Below, piece by piece: positions 1 to 13,146 of a stretch of DNA of 64,000 nucleotides (positions are counted from its first letter, which is position 1; each line of letters opens with the position of its first letter). Both the position numbers and the translations under genes were made by a program. Under the pieces are notes generated by a model. It ran no database searches, was not told the origin of the DNA, and saw only the letters and a list, made by a program, of their open reading frames with translations. This stretch comes from Litomosoides sigmodontis (lineage: Eukaryota > Nematoda > Chromadorea > Rhabditida > Onchocercidae): NCBI GenBank assembly GCA_963070105.1, contig OY718806.1:331001-395000 (forward strand). The letters run 5' to 3'.

Positions 1-603
<603 letters not shown>

Positions 604-957
604 TGTTAGTGCTCAATGTATTAGTAGCTCAATAAGTAATACCCCGTTAGCATTCACCAAACTCCGCTAGTTTCTACCAAACAACCTGAAGAATAGAGCA
701 ATAACCTGGGAAATGTCATCCACCCAATGCCTATGTTAGATGCTGATTATTCCATTGTCTACAGCAAAATTTCTTTGCACAACTGATGTGGCCTACGGAT
801 GAATTTCTCCTACATTTCTCCTCCGACTTCGGACGATCGAGGAGTCAGGAATATGGACAAAACTATGATGTGGTCAGCAGAGCACGTAAAAAGCCAGCCG
901 CGGTGGAAGGCGACAGATAATCAATCCTGAGAAAGAAAATGGTAAACCGCTTAATAC

Positions 958-1080
958 CTCCGGCCCGTTCCATGCATGATAAGTGCCGGCAATCGAAGGC
1001 AGTTCTAGCCTTAGTGTTTGTGTTGGGGCTAAAATGGTGGGGGTTTTCCAGAAATCATCTCTCACTGATTTCCCATCCAT
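958..1080 (-). CDS. Possible small exon upstream of Miro, unrecognised
   Basis: An ATG at 1080 opens 41 codons (MDGKSVRDDFWKTPTILAPT onward, ending AWNGPE) followed at 957 by a GTATTA donor in phase 0. Amino-acid composition looks protein-like, and base composition is less AT-rich than the surroundings. It lies 355 bases upstream of the Miro ATG on the same strand, so it could be an alternative first exon or the exon of an unrelated gene. No family is recognised and the call may be chance. Confidence 0.18.
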
Positions 1081-1714
1081 TTGATTTTTCGTTGAGTAGT
1101 TTCCGTTGAACTTTATATCGTGGAGAATTTTTTTAATTCAGAAGCAGTACAGAATTCGAAATTTTTGCATCCTGCTATGATCACTTGCAAGTAATTTGTT
1201 TTCCGAGTAATGCATTATTTTGCATTTTGTGAAGTCCGATTTAATCCAGTTTCATAGTGCATGTACCGCATTGAGGAAGCTGTAGAGCTGGAGGACGAAT
1301 CGGTAGTGTCTTAGCACTCAGTCTACAGTTAAAATTCGTGGATTGAACTACACGATAAACACGGACTAATATGAAAGAGCGATTGTTAAGCATGAATCTT
1401 TAACGAGAATGAAAACGATACGTGTTTTGTGCAAAACTAACGAATTTTTTCTAACAGATCGTGCGCTTAATATTTTTTGGAATGACGATAAGAATTTAAA
1501 AAAAATAGCTTGAAATCCCGTGAAACTATTATTATTATTTAAACCACGCGCAATTGGAAATCGTCTGCTCGGTGGTCTTAAAAAGCCAATTTCAACCCAT
1601 GCAGTTCTAATCATCAGACCTAGACGGGTAATTATTCCATTTCCAGAGTGTCGATTTAAATTTGTGCACTGCTAATGCCAAGTGTGCAGAAAAAATTGGA
1701 GTGAAATAAAAACA

Positions 1715-1734
1715 GGGGGGGGGGGGGGGAGGGG
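1715..1734 (+). repeat. Poly-G tract (G15, A, G4)
   Basis: Fifteen consecutive G residues followed by A and four more G, in an AT-rich setting. Seen directly. Such a run can form G-quadruplex structures and is prone to length change. Confidence 0.9.
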
Positions 1735-4700
1735 TGTTTGCATCAATTCACAGAGGAGGCTATTCAACAAAACCTTCCAAATATGGATTTCTCACAGTGC
1801 GGCACATGGTTTAGCAAGGATAGAACGCAAGCTGAGTAAATCTCAGTAAGTTTCGATTAGAGCAATAAGTGTGGTGCTTAGAAGAGCAAACATGTCGCTT
1901 TTTTATAGGCATTTTGTTTTCGGCTCTCATGATAAACCATTTGTCAGTGTTATTAATTTTGGACATAGTGTAATAGCTGTTAATAAGGTGTATGTATAAC
2001 GCACATTTGCTTACATATTCTCACATGAGGAAAAATGAAGAGTAATCAGACAGAGTACAGCAAAGTTTGGTCGGAACGCAGTTGACAGATTAACAACGAG
2101 AACCATTTTGAGTTCCATTCAAGTGGATCCCACATAAATTTCTGCACCATTGACAAAATAATCCGTTCATCCCCCTAAATTATAAGTATTTTGATTTTAA
2201 TATGCAATACAAAATATGCCATATGAAATACCCTTATTTGCACCTGCCGCGTCCACTCTTCGAAGTTGCAATCAGTTCGTGAATTTCGTTTTTGGCAAAA
2301 AAAATTTCGCAAAAAAGTAAAACGGCAGGGAAAGGATGAATTCGATTTTTGAAGTTTGTGGATAGCATCATGCAGTGGAAACTCTATCGACTCTTTATGA
2401 TTAGAACAGATAAGCTTAGTTATATGTCATCGTTTTCGTGGAGTAAAATGAGCAAGACATAAAGCGATACGTCATCTTATTTCAACCTTCAATCTTTAGA
2501 TGGAATTAAATGTTTGTGCATATTTCCGGGAATAAACTTCATCCCTCTTCAAGAAGTCTCAACCGAGAGTGTTTGTCGGATCCATATCAACATACTTTCA
2601 TTACACTGGCTTATTGGTCTCGCTGGTAGCGCGACAGTGTGCGCAGTCAACATTTTAGCTAGACTAAAATCTGGACAGATGGACACACGTTACACAATCT
2701 TGCCATCATGACAGTGTGAATTGTAGGAAATCCCACTGATCAAATGATTAAAAAAATTCGTAAGAGGAGAAAAAAAAGTCGAGGATGGAGTCAGTTAGGG
2801 ATAAATAATGAATGGGAAACAAATAACTTGCTTCTTAATTTCTTCATTATTAGACGGGAAATGAAAATCTCAGTCATGATATGGAATGTCGCAGTTGTAC
2901 ATAAGGAAGCAACGGTGACTTCTGTTATATTTTACATCTTCTATCACTTTTTTAATTTTAATTTAGGCCTTGCTTTCCGGATTTCTATCCATTGTGCCCT
3001 CTTTTCATTGCAATTATATTAATTAATGCGGACGACGCACATAGTCCGATCCCGTCGTCTATTTGATGCTACTTCCCGGAACATTATATGTGTTGTCGAT
3101 GAGGAAAAAAAAAAGAAAAAAAAAGTCTAAAATGCGCAAGAAATCGGATTGCTGCTCCCCTATTTAAGTAAGAAGATAAATTTGAAAACAAAAAGCATGA
3201 ATAGTTGTTCGTTTGCTAAGTCAAATGTTGCACTGACGCAAATTAAAATGCCGAAATGGGCACTTTTTTACATATCTTCGTTTCAGCAATGTTTTCTACT
3301 TATTCATTTTTTTCAGTTTTAACGCTGCATTGCAGGTGACAAGTAATCGGAATCTTCAATCAAAGGGATTCTGAGAAACAAGTTGAATGCCTTACCCTCC
3401 GTTCCCCTCCCGTCCCCCCACATACATTTCTTGAAAGAGAAAAAAAAACCCTTAAAATCAAATCAGATGATTCGAGCATCCAAGCGACAACACTAAAATT
3501 TCCCCTTGCTTATTTGAGCGAAATTCGAAACATTAGTGTTTCGCCAAATTCATAATCATATCCCTCATATTTTAAATTTCGTATCACTGTTGTTATTAAC
3601 TGGTGTTCGTTAAGAAAGGGGAAAAAGGGAAAGGAAGAACATGGAAAGGGCGAAAGTATCTTTTTCCAATTTTTTTGAAATTTTGCACTAATTCTCACGT
3701 GCACAGACTGTTACACTATTCCCCTACTGTTTTGCGAGTCTGCTACTTCATTTTCAGTCCTCGTCCGCTTCAACCCTTTTTCTTGTTTTTGTTTCTTCAC
3801 TCTTTTTTTGGTCCTTAAAATTGTTTCAGGCATCTTCGTAAACTGCTTTATCACTTACCCTGCCAAACCTAATTGCAAATCTCTTCAACGGCAATGACAC
3901 TTTGAGTCCGCAAATGGAAACTTTTTAATAAAACTCATGCCAAAGCGCTAAAACTTTCTCTAGCTATTTTCTTTAATTCACCCGTACTTCGAAGATACAA
4001 TTACATCTGGTTAAGTATCAGTCAGTCATGACAGTAAGGTCGGTTTGTGATGGCTATACTGTACCAAATATTTGACATCTTTTCCTTGGCAGGAAATCAA
4101 AAACTTTGCAAGGTGAGATTGGCGGTGTGGAGGAAGGAGTAGGGCGCAAAGCAGCGTCGCTTATCAGGTAGGCTATGTGGTGCTACTTCCTTCATGCTGT
4201 CATTACTCCTATCACTGCTACCTAGAACAATACCAACGACAGAAAAGAAGAAGCGGATCAGCAATATCAGCTGTACTGCTAGTGCAGTGGTAGTAGTAGT
4301 ACGAAGCAATCGTTGAGAATATTTAAAGCCAAACAACTAATTACCGTTTGCAACCGTCGCTGTACAACCTTCGGATAGTTGTCAAATCCCAAACAACGCG
4401 TCATTGCGAATATTGATTTCCACTGATAGCAATCCGGTTTCTTTTTGTTGCTGTAATTATCACAAACGATTACTGTATACGATGCTATCTGCTGCTTCCA
4501 CCTTGCTCCCCACAACACCCATTCTTTCTTGCGTCGAGAATTTCTGCTCATTTATCATCAACGGTCTTCCATAAGAATAAGCTACACATAACCATCATCC
4601 AGCCGACTCTTTCAAAAATTCCGACAACTCCCCCTCAAATCCACGACGATTTTATGATTCAAAAGTGCTATGAAAAACTCTCATAGAACATTTAATAAGT

Positions 4701-5060
4701 CACTCATTTTCATTTTAATGTAAGATGGAAAATATCAAACATTACTTTCTAAATGTAATGAAATCTCTGACCCATCACTTTTTTAAATCATGCAATTTTT
4801 CACTGCAAACAAATGAAGAAGTTTTTGGATAACAGACTGCAGATTTCGAAACAGTTCAAAAAACAAAGTCTCATTTAATGTCTCTGCGGGAAAAGAAAGA
4901 AGTGAAAGTTAGCATTTGAAATGTGTAGCAGCGATAGGTTGTTGTTAAGTGACGCAAAGATCTGTACGCATGAATGAATCAGAATCAGAATCAGTAGATC
5001 GATCAGCTGTAGGCAACGTCACCCCACATGGTCAGTGCTGATTGCCTCCTATTCATACGT

Positions 5061-5114
5061 ATATATATATATATTATATATATATATATAATGTATAATA
5101 TATATATATATGTA

Positions 5115-5210
<96 letters not shown>
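5061..5210. repeat. (TA)n microsatellite
   Basis: About 150 bases of alternating TA with a few interruptions in the first 60 bases, then an essentially pure run from about 5119 to 5210. The Ile/Tyr-alternating ORF over it is an artefact of the repeat. Confidence 0.95.
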
Positions 5211-5212
<2 letters not shown>

Positions 5213-6916
5213 GTGGGTTTGTTTATCAATCTCTTTTAACCAATTGACGATTTTTACAAAAATTTGGAGGCTGGGTTCTTTACAGAGGAATAAAGAGCAG
5301 GACAGCGGACAACCATTGTTCGTATCGTTATTTCTTTGTTTGTCTCAGCTGCCGCTGAATATTTTATAGTCGTAAAGTTTCCAGAATTTTTGAAGGCGCT
5401 CGCCTTGAACAAATTTCTAAATTTTCACCACTAAACTTTTGGGTTTTTTTTGAAAACAGAACTTTAAAAAGTATCTATGAAGTGCAGTTGTATGCAAGCA
5501 GCAGTAGTGAGGAGCTTTTTGTGGAAGGCAATCCTCGATATGTCATAAAAATGCTCAGTTGCTACTCTGCAAATATTAACATCTATACTGGGAACTACTT
5601 GCTATTAGGTGGATCGTGCTTCTTGTCTTTCATTTCCAAAACTGTTCTTGATCACCTACCAGGAAAAGATACCGGTTTGACACATAGTGTTGAGCGTAAA
5701 ACAATAGCATGATGTGGCATAATATCAGTGACATCATCACTGGTTTAACGCTTTATTGCGACACTGGAATGATATCTTCTAAACGCTGGTTTTTCCACAG
5801 GTAGTTGCTATGTGTTAGATTAAGCTTTAGAGTCGAAATTAATTTTCTGATCATTTCTACTTCTTTTTCTCGTCACTATAAGACGATGCTGTTTTTTGTT
5901 TAAATATTTTCCATAAAATGTTGCAAGTGGTCTAATCGTAGTCTCTGAAGACATAGATACTTATTAGCTTCATTAAAGCTGCTTAGCTATTCATTGATTA
6001 TGCATTAGTAAAAAAAGCATTAGTTTGTGTGGCTCCTTTATCGTAAACTTATTTATTGCTTATGCAGTAAACAGCTGTTTTATTGAGCCGTTTCATTTCT
6101 TATTTGGAAGTGGTTCAAAATTCACGAGTTTTGCTCGTCTCATTGAGTCCTGTCACAGTCTATCTTGAAGCTCGTTATCCCGAAATGTTGTAAATATTTG
6201 TCTACACTACATGACCTGTGTGTATTGCATGCCTATTCGATGTCTCATAGATCGATGATAACATTTCTTTCTCTTTGAAGAAAGTCATAAAAAACTTCGT
6301 GTAAATATTTTTGAGCATGCAGTATTAACTTTTAAAGCATTTGGAAACTCTAATTTTGACTTACCGCCCTGACTTCCCTATCTTTTCTCATGGATACGTA
6401 TCGGTAGTTCCATCCTCAGTGTCTAGCTAATCTATGACTAATCTGTGATGGAGATTGATTTGAAATTCGGTATATTTCTACGTTACGGATTTACCAGTCG
6501 TAATAGCAGAAAGCAGTATCCACAAACCCACCACTTTCCAAAAAAGTCGAATTTTTCTGTTTTAACCATAGTTTAGCACCAGGCACGCATACTTAGTTTT
6601 CCTTCCAAACTATCAGGTTCAAACTATCCTCTGCAGAATTTCTTCCCTATCCCCTTATGTTATGTAGATGGATTAACAACTTTGTGCTAAATCCCGTCAT
6701 CCTGATGTGTCGCGGAAGATGTGGGGACCATGCAACAGCGGTGTTGCTGCATCAGATTGCAAAGTTGAGGAAAGAAATTGGGATCGTTCTCTTTTTTCCC
6801 CTCGTTTTTGATGTAGGATGGCATGCTGTCACGCGTAAAGTTTTCGGCAAAGATGTGGCGAAAAGAATGTTTTCATTATCAACGAATATTCTTTACGTAG
6901 CGTAAACGCTCAGCAG

Positions 6917-7195
6917 TTACCGGTCCTTTGTTATACGCGATCCTCGGCATTTCATGTTATGCATATTTGGATACGTAGGCACATAACCGATGTCTACACC
7001 TTGCTGTAAATAATTGTTTGAAATTTGAATTCGAAATCCAGTTTGTCGGGCATATGCGTGGTGGTGTCGGCGTTTCGCAAAATTGATTTGTTCAGCACAG
7101 TCCCGTAAGCATTGTGCTACGTATTTAAAAACCATCTGCGAGGATAAAACTGCTCTAGCATGACAAGCATGTAAATACTCTGAAATGCTGCTCAT
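6917..7195 (-). CDS. Small ORF, unrecognised
   Basis: An ATG at 7195 opens 92 codons without an intron (MSSISEYLHACHARAVLSSQ at the start, GYVPTYPNMHNMKCRG near the end). Composition is balanced, Cys- and His-rich in the middle, with no signal peptide or membrane segment. It is tail to tail with a plus-strand ATG-led ORF at 6657-6905. I recognise no domain. A chance ORF is quite possible at this length. Confidence 0.2.
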   Translation of the reverse strand: MSSISEYLHACHARAVLSSQMVFKYVAQCLRDCAEQINFAKRRHHHAYARQTGFRIQISNNYLQQGVDIGYVPTYPNMHNMKCRGSRITKDR

Positions 7196-9965
7196 TTTTT
7201 ATTTTGGTGTTAGATTGTTGTCTATCGTCTTCCACTAATCAGTTCTTCGTTATTCAGCATCACTTCCCCTCCAGTCTCATGCCCTTTTAGAAGTTCTGTT
7301 CTCTTCAATAGCTGCGACAGCTTTTCGAATTCCGCTGCATTGTTAAAAGTTTTTGTGCATGAGTCCTAGGCAGCTAAGCATCTAAATATAATCTCAATAC
7401 AACAAATTCCACCGTCTTTGTAGACTGTGCGGCGACAGCCATTTCACAGTGAAAGGTGGTTATTACGAAATGGACGAAGTAGAACTCCTGAATTTAGTTT
7501 ACTGCTTGACCTGAGCAACATGAAGTCGTTGTTCTGGTTTCTAATAGCAGTACATACACGATCAAAGTAGTTGAGATGCATATATGAGACAGAAGTTATA
7601 AAGGAGTAAATGAAATAAAGTAGAAGTGCGACAGTCGTTTACGCAAAAATACGTCTCTGCACACATCATATTTACACGTGCACACACGTATATCCATGTT
7701 TCACAGCCAACTAACTAATTCACATTGCAGCAATAGCGGCGATAAAGACGGCAACAAACTTATAAACTTCTGAAAAGCATGCGTTGATGTCCAGCAGTGT
7801 GTCAACAACTCTAGAGGTTGTAAAGTCTTTTCAAATATTTATTTAGTGATAGCGGTCACATACGCGCAAACGCGTGATGAAAACGTGCATTTCATCTGAA
7901 GATATTCACTTCACATGTTGTGTATTCACTCCTTCTCCAGTGAGATTAACGGTTACTCGTTTCCATCCACTTCTATTTTATCCTGATTCCGCTCATTAAT
8001 AAACATTTCTATGTATCTATCCAATCCTCTTCACGAGAATTCTTTAAAAATTTAGGAAAATAAGTTCATTGCACGGGAAGATAATTGAAAGCTGGATTAC
8101 CACTATAATACATTCTTATGACGGAGAGTTTTGGCTCCATCTTTAAGCAACTTAAATGGATAAATTTTTAAATTAAATTACTTATAGTTTTAAGTCAGAA
8201 AAGGAGAGGCAACAAATTAGCTGGAAGGAAGTGAGAGAATTATTATTGTATACCGAACTGGGTCGTGCTGGCAACGGTCGGTAACACGGATCCCAACTGC
8301 AATCTATCTACAGATTTACAGCAATTAGTACATAAATCGAATACATCTTTCAAATGTCACTCAGTCGTCTTCTCACTTTCCCAATCCAAATGATGTTGTT
8401 GGACTTTGTCAGATGCAATGCCGTTGTTATGAAACAGAAGTCGTTGGCACCACACCACCACTGTAAACGGTTCCTTTCTGGTTAAGCTCATCTACCTGGT
8501 GGTGATAGACAGCAACATCTCACTGCATGATAGGATCTTCTCAGTAAACAGGTCCAAAAGCGGATCGAAACTAATCCTGTGATTTTCGTGAAAAACATCT
8601 CTTTTACTATAAGTTAGTTAGTGATTTAGAATTATGTACTTCTATTCGTCTGAATAAGGAAGGAGATGGGTGTTAGTCGGACGCAGGCGTTTGCAAAAAG
8701 GAAGAAAATTTCTAAAATTTCTCGCAAAAATTGTGGCGATGTTATCGTTTACTTTGCTAATGACTAAATTTTGTTATTCCATTAACTTTTCTTGTTTGTT
8801 AACTGTCAGCCATCGGTTTACTCCTGAAGATAGCAAGCGTCTTTGTGTACTTTTTAAATTCAACTTTCAAATTCAGTTGTCTTTGGAATGCAGGAGGACT
8901 ATTAAGGAAGGTTTCACAGTTTCAGTGCGTGACAGATTCATTCGCTAGAAAGTTTCATTCTGTAAAGGCTTATCAGCAAAATTCGTCATCTCCGTGCACT
9001 GTTTAATTCACTTATTACATCTCAATGTACTTTGTGCTATTCTTTTCGACGTACGTTTTACCGCACAGCGATCTTCAATGTTTTATCTTTCTTAACTCTA
9101 TTAATTCCGTCTTCCTCGTGTTCCTCTGTTTTATAGTGACAATTCTTGTAAAATTCTAGAAAAACCATTTTGTTTCAAACCAAATAAATGCAATGTATTA
9201 GCATTATCTGAAGCAAATGGAAAAAATGAAATGACAAACGAAATCTGAAGTCTGAAGCAAATGAAATAACAAGTTTTATTTTACAATCTGTCAGCTTACT
9301 ACTCATCTTAAAATCAACGTGCCGTAGTATGTATGATTTTCATTATTATCATAGCTAGCGGGATGTACTGGTTTAGTTATTAATTTCCGTCTTTTTCCTG
9401 AACTATCAACGTGGTTCCTTATCCTTATCTGTCCATGCTAGTCTTTTCAAGTAAAAAATGCATTTTTTTAAACATTACACACAGTTAAGTTTCAGTCATT
9501 TTCTTCGAAACTATCAATCGCGTGAATTATTGAAAAACAAACCGTTTCTGATTCCGAAAATCTTTCACTTTTCTGTGATTGAAACCGAAGTTGGATCACT
9601 TTCATTTCTTATTTCTCTTTAAATCCAATCGTTATATTTTTTTCAAAGTAGTTTTTTTGAATCACATTCCTAATTGGAATTGACGAAATTTTGCATTTTT
9701 TCTAAATACCACGTTGACTTCACAAGACTAGAAAATAATTTGATGCAGAGATTCCACCACTAATTTTTTCGACATACTTTCCATTGGTGTGCTATGATTT
9801 TGTGTCCTATCAGGAAATATTTTACTACGTGCAGTAATCGACGGCAATCGTGCATTTCTTGTCCAACTGCGATCAGAACTAAGTTAAAGTGTAATAATGA
9901 GTAAAGAATGAAACAGCGGCTAGCAGCAAAAGCCAAATAACATGCGAAGTGGTTTACCCAAAAAC

Positions 9966-9980
9966 TTCCCCGTCGGGGAA
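9966..9980. repeat. GC-rich perfect palindrome
   Basis: TTCCCCG, one T, then CGGGGAA: a 7-bp perfect inverted repeat with a single central base, in AT-rich DNA. It could be a dimeric protein-binding site or a small cruciform; function unknown. A related motif sits inside the hairpin near 22,014-22,026. Confidence 0.6.
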
Positions 9981-10084
9981 ACTTGTCAGCTATCTGTTCC
10001 CTTCCTCAGCGATGCGGGATAGTAACCGGCAACAGTGGTGCTGACCTGTTCCAAAGAGCAAAAACGGCTGAATGTATGGAGCAC

Positions 10085-10092
10085 TATAAATA
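10085..10092 (+). promoter_or_regulatory. Possible TATA box
   Basis: TATAAATA followed about 28 bases later by an ATG at 10120 that opens 61 codons ending in an Arg-Glu alternation made by the (GA)n repeat. The spacing to the ATG is too short for an ordinary 5' leader, so the octamer may be chance; alternatively it could serve a noncoding or trans-spliced transcript. Confidence 0.2.
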
Positions 10093-10255
10093 TCTGATTA
10101 TCGGCGCGATACGGCTTCCATGATCGTCAGTCACGTTGTCACAACAATCTTTGGTCGCGTATTTCCTTCCTATTTTGCCATTTGCGCTTTTGTAGCAGCT
10201 CATACTGTTGAAGCTCACATTGCTGAAGCATCTTCCTTCTCATGGGGGGAGAGAG

Positions 10256-10292
<37 letters not shown>
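10256..10292. repeat. (GA)n microsatellite
   Basis: About 16 GA units directly after a short G run and GAGAGACG. Seen directly. Confidence 0.9.
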
Positions 10293-10298
<6 letters not shown>

Positions 10299-12724
10299 GG
10301 CTTAGCGAGCGAGGGAATGATTTGATGAAATTTTTTGATTTCACTGGCTGAGGAACGCAACCTACTACGACAATAACTTCAATGTTCGGCAACAATTCCT
10401 CTCCTTCTTCTTCTCTGCACTGTGTACCTTACCTTATCGAATTTTTTCCAGCGCCGCTCTCACCATTTCATATTTGAAGGTTGTGTTTTGAAAAGTGAAG
10501 TGCATGTAGATCGCTCTTCAACACGGAATATTTCATCGCATTCAATAGAATTCCTCAATTTTCCGTTGGCGCGAGATTTCGCGATTTCGCGATTTTAGGA
10601 GAATACCCATGATAATAAGTTCAGGACGTCATTTTATGTTTATTTGCAAACAACTCGGCAGATTCTCAGCTTTCAGCTGTACGTTTCTGCTCTTGGCCAA
10701 ATTATCTTTCAAATTTAGCGTTAAATTTAGAACACCTGCTCATCTTCTGTACCGCCACTTGCTTTTCCACGTTTAACTCGTGTAAGGGTCAAGAAGTCAG
10801 TTATTCCGCGTTATCATCGATTTGCGACTTATGTAGCTGTTGCTCGTTACGAAGAACAAGATAGTCTTGTTTGCCTGACCTCAACATCAATGATACGGTT
10901 GCTCTTATTTGTTATGATTACATTATAACGCTTGATTGCACTGTTTGTATGGCGCCGGTCGACTGACTTCTGAAACAGCGCTATGCAGGTGCAGGTATGC
11001 GATTAAAGTGACAGTGAGGGCTCGTTTACAATTTCTGTTTCTATTTTGACTGATGCGGGAATTGCATTGTTCAACTATTTACGTCTGTCAGTTTTTCTAG
11101 AAAGACGGACATAGCGATCGGACGGACAAAGCACAGTTTCTTCTTATCCAGTGATAGTGACCGATACCGATAGCATTACAGTAATGACGCTGTTTGCTTG
11201 CTTATTTTTATTACATACCATGAATATGTTGTTGTTGTCACTGAAACAGCGAAAATCGCAGTTCGTTGGCACCAGTGATATGCGTGGTTCCTACCCTCCT
11301 CAAACTAACAGTTACCGACAATTTCAAATTGCGGAGCAGTCTACAGACAATTTTTTGCTTGGAATTTTACCGATCATTCCAGCTACTTCCTCTTTTTTCT
11401 CTTCACTTTTCGTTTTTTTTCTCCTCTGAATTTGCTGTTTGTGTTTCGCTTCCTTTTTCATTCATTTTTCACGCTTCATTTTTCACTTTCGTTTCTTTTT
11501 CCAATTGTTTGCTTTGTTTTCCTGTCTTTGCCTTTGAAAATCGTTCTTCGTCTACCATCCTCCTCTTTTTTTCTCGCACTATCACACTGCTCATCTGGAT
11601 AACAACAACTGGTTCTTCCCGTAGCCCCACTGGATAAAGGAAAGCTTCACTAATGCCGCTTCTGATAGATAATAAGCTTACACCAACTTGTACGATTCTG
11701 CCCACTCTCAATATCGTCTCTTGTCAGGGAAGTTACAGGTACAATTACACATTTTGGATTTCACTAATTTCAAATGCTAATGCTTATACTGGTCAGGTGT
11801 GGCAGGGTTTTGACAGTTTAATTTCATAACGCAAAGCTGATTTCTTGGAAATGATTAATAGCGAAGAGAAGCTTGCTAGCACACATTTAGATAGATGTGA
11901 ACGCGCAATTATTCCTCAAATAATCATTTTCGGTTAGAGCTCCAAATTTTCAAGTAATTAATTATCTGCTTGCGTATGATTTAATTCGTCATCATCATTT
12001 TAGGAGTAATTTTCATGTTATATTAGTCACAGTACGAGAGGTGTAGAAAAACTCAATAAATTTCTTACACGTGTTGTCAGAAAACTGATTACAGTGATTT
12101 ATAGGAGCTATTGTCTTCGCGTAATCCTTCAGATTTCTGCTCATTTCAAATTTGAATCAAACTTTCGGCTTCTTCCTTTTCCTAATTACATTAAATGCCG
12201 CATATTATAGGAAGGGACGGAAAGATGAAAATCAATAGTTAGGAGGATTACAATTACGGACTTAAGTAGCATTCCAACTTTTTGTTCCAAATGAACAATG
12301 GTTAAATGAAAATGCCGGTTTTCGTGTGAAGAAACAATGGTGCAGAGATTATTTATGCAATTTCAATGATTTCAATAAGGCGAAAAAATTTTCAACATAA
12401 ATTTAGCCAGCTGATTGATTATTGATGGGAATCACATCTTCCCGCTGAAACGATGATGCGAATGCATTAAACGCTCTTATTGATGACTTGCTAAATTATA
12501 GTTGAAAAATGTTTCATTAAATTCGAACTGATCTTTATCTACCAATGATGCGACCATCCAGATGTTGCTTCAATCTCGAAAGCTTCTTCCCTGAACCCGA
12601 ACTTCCACAGCACTTGGCCTTGCTATTGCTAGCGTGGACCTCACACCTCACGTTTACCGCGTTGCGCATTCCCTTCTCTCAGTGATCGATCCCCCATGAT
12701 GGCAATGGCTAACGGAAGGGAGTG

Positions 12725-12726
<2 letters not shown>

Positions 12727-12760
<34 letters not shown>
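12727..12760 (+). repeat. (GT)n microsatellite
   Basis: About 14 GT units plus one GC interruption. A complementary (AC)n array lies 356 bases downstream, so the two can pair. Confidence 0.95.
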
Positions 12761-13115
12761 GAACCAACTTTGCTACCTCAGCTTGCTTCCAAGTGCTGAT
12801 GATTGTGAGGAAGGATGATTCTTCGAATGAGAGCAGGGCCGCAGGTGCCCAACGTCCTCCTCCTCCTCCGCACGCAGGAACGACTTGAAAGGAAATCAGG
12901 TGTCTGAGTCGACCGTAAACAGCAACATATGCACTATTATCCTCGGGTAGTGTGCTGCTGCTCCTAGCTCTGTACGCGTTACGCGTTGTTTCTCCCCTAT
13001 ATTTACACTTACATTGCAAATCTGTATGGATGAGATGACGGGGCGCACAAGGAGGTCATAGGACGGAGTGAAGGTGTACCGGGCAGAAGTAACAAACAAA
13101 CAGACGGAGAGACGG

Positions 13116-13146
13116 ACACACACATACACACACACACACACACACA
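13116..13146 (+). repeat. (AC)n microsatellite
   Basis: About 15 AC units with one AT interruption, followed by TATCTATCTATATATATGTATG. It is the reverse complement of the (GT)n at 12,727. Confidence 0.95.

Noticed and set aside
4097..4336. Minus-strand ORF with a hydrophobic N-terminus resembling a type II anchor
   Set aside because: The first codon is TTG, there is no ATG, and no downstream exon of a glycosyltransferase type is visible.
5028..5369. 113-codon ORF with alternating Ile and Tyr
   Set aside because: Reading of the (TA)n repeat; the flanking residues show no domain.
10120..10305. 61-codon ORF with an Arg-Glu tail
   Set aside because: The tail is the (GA)n repeat and the start has no support beyond an ATG near a TATA-like octamer.
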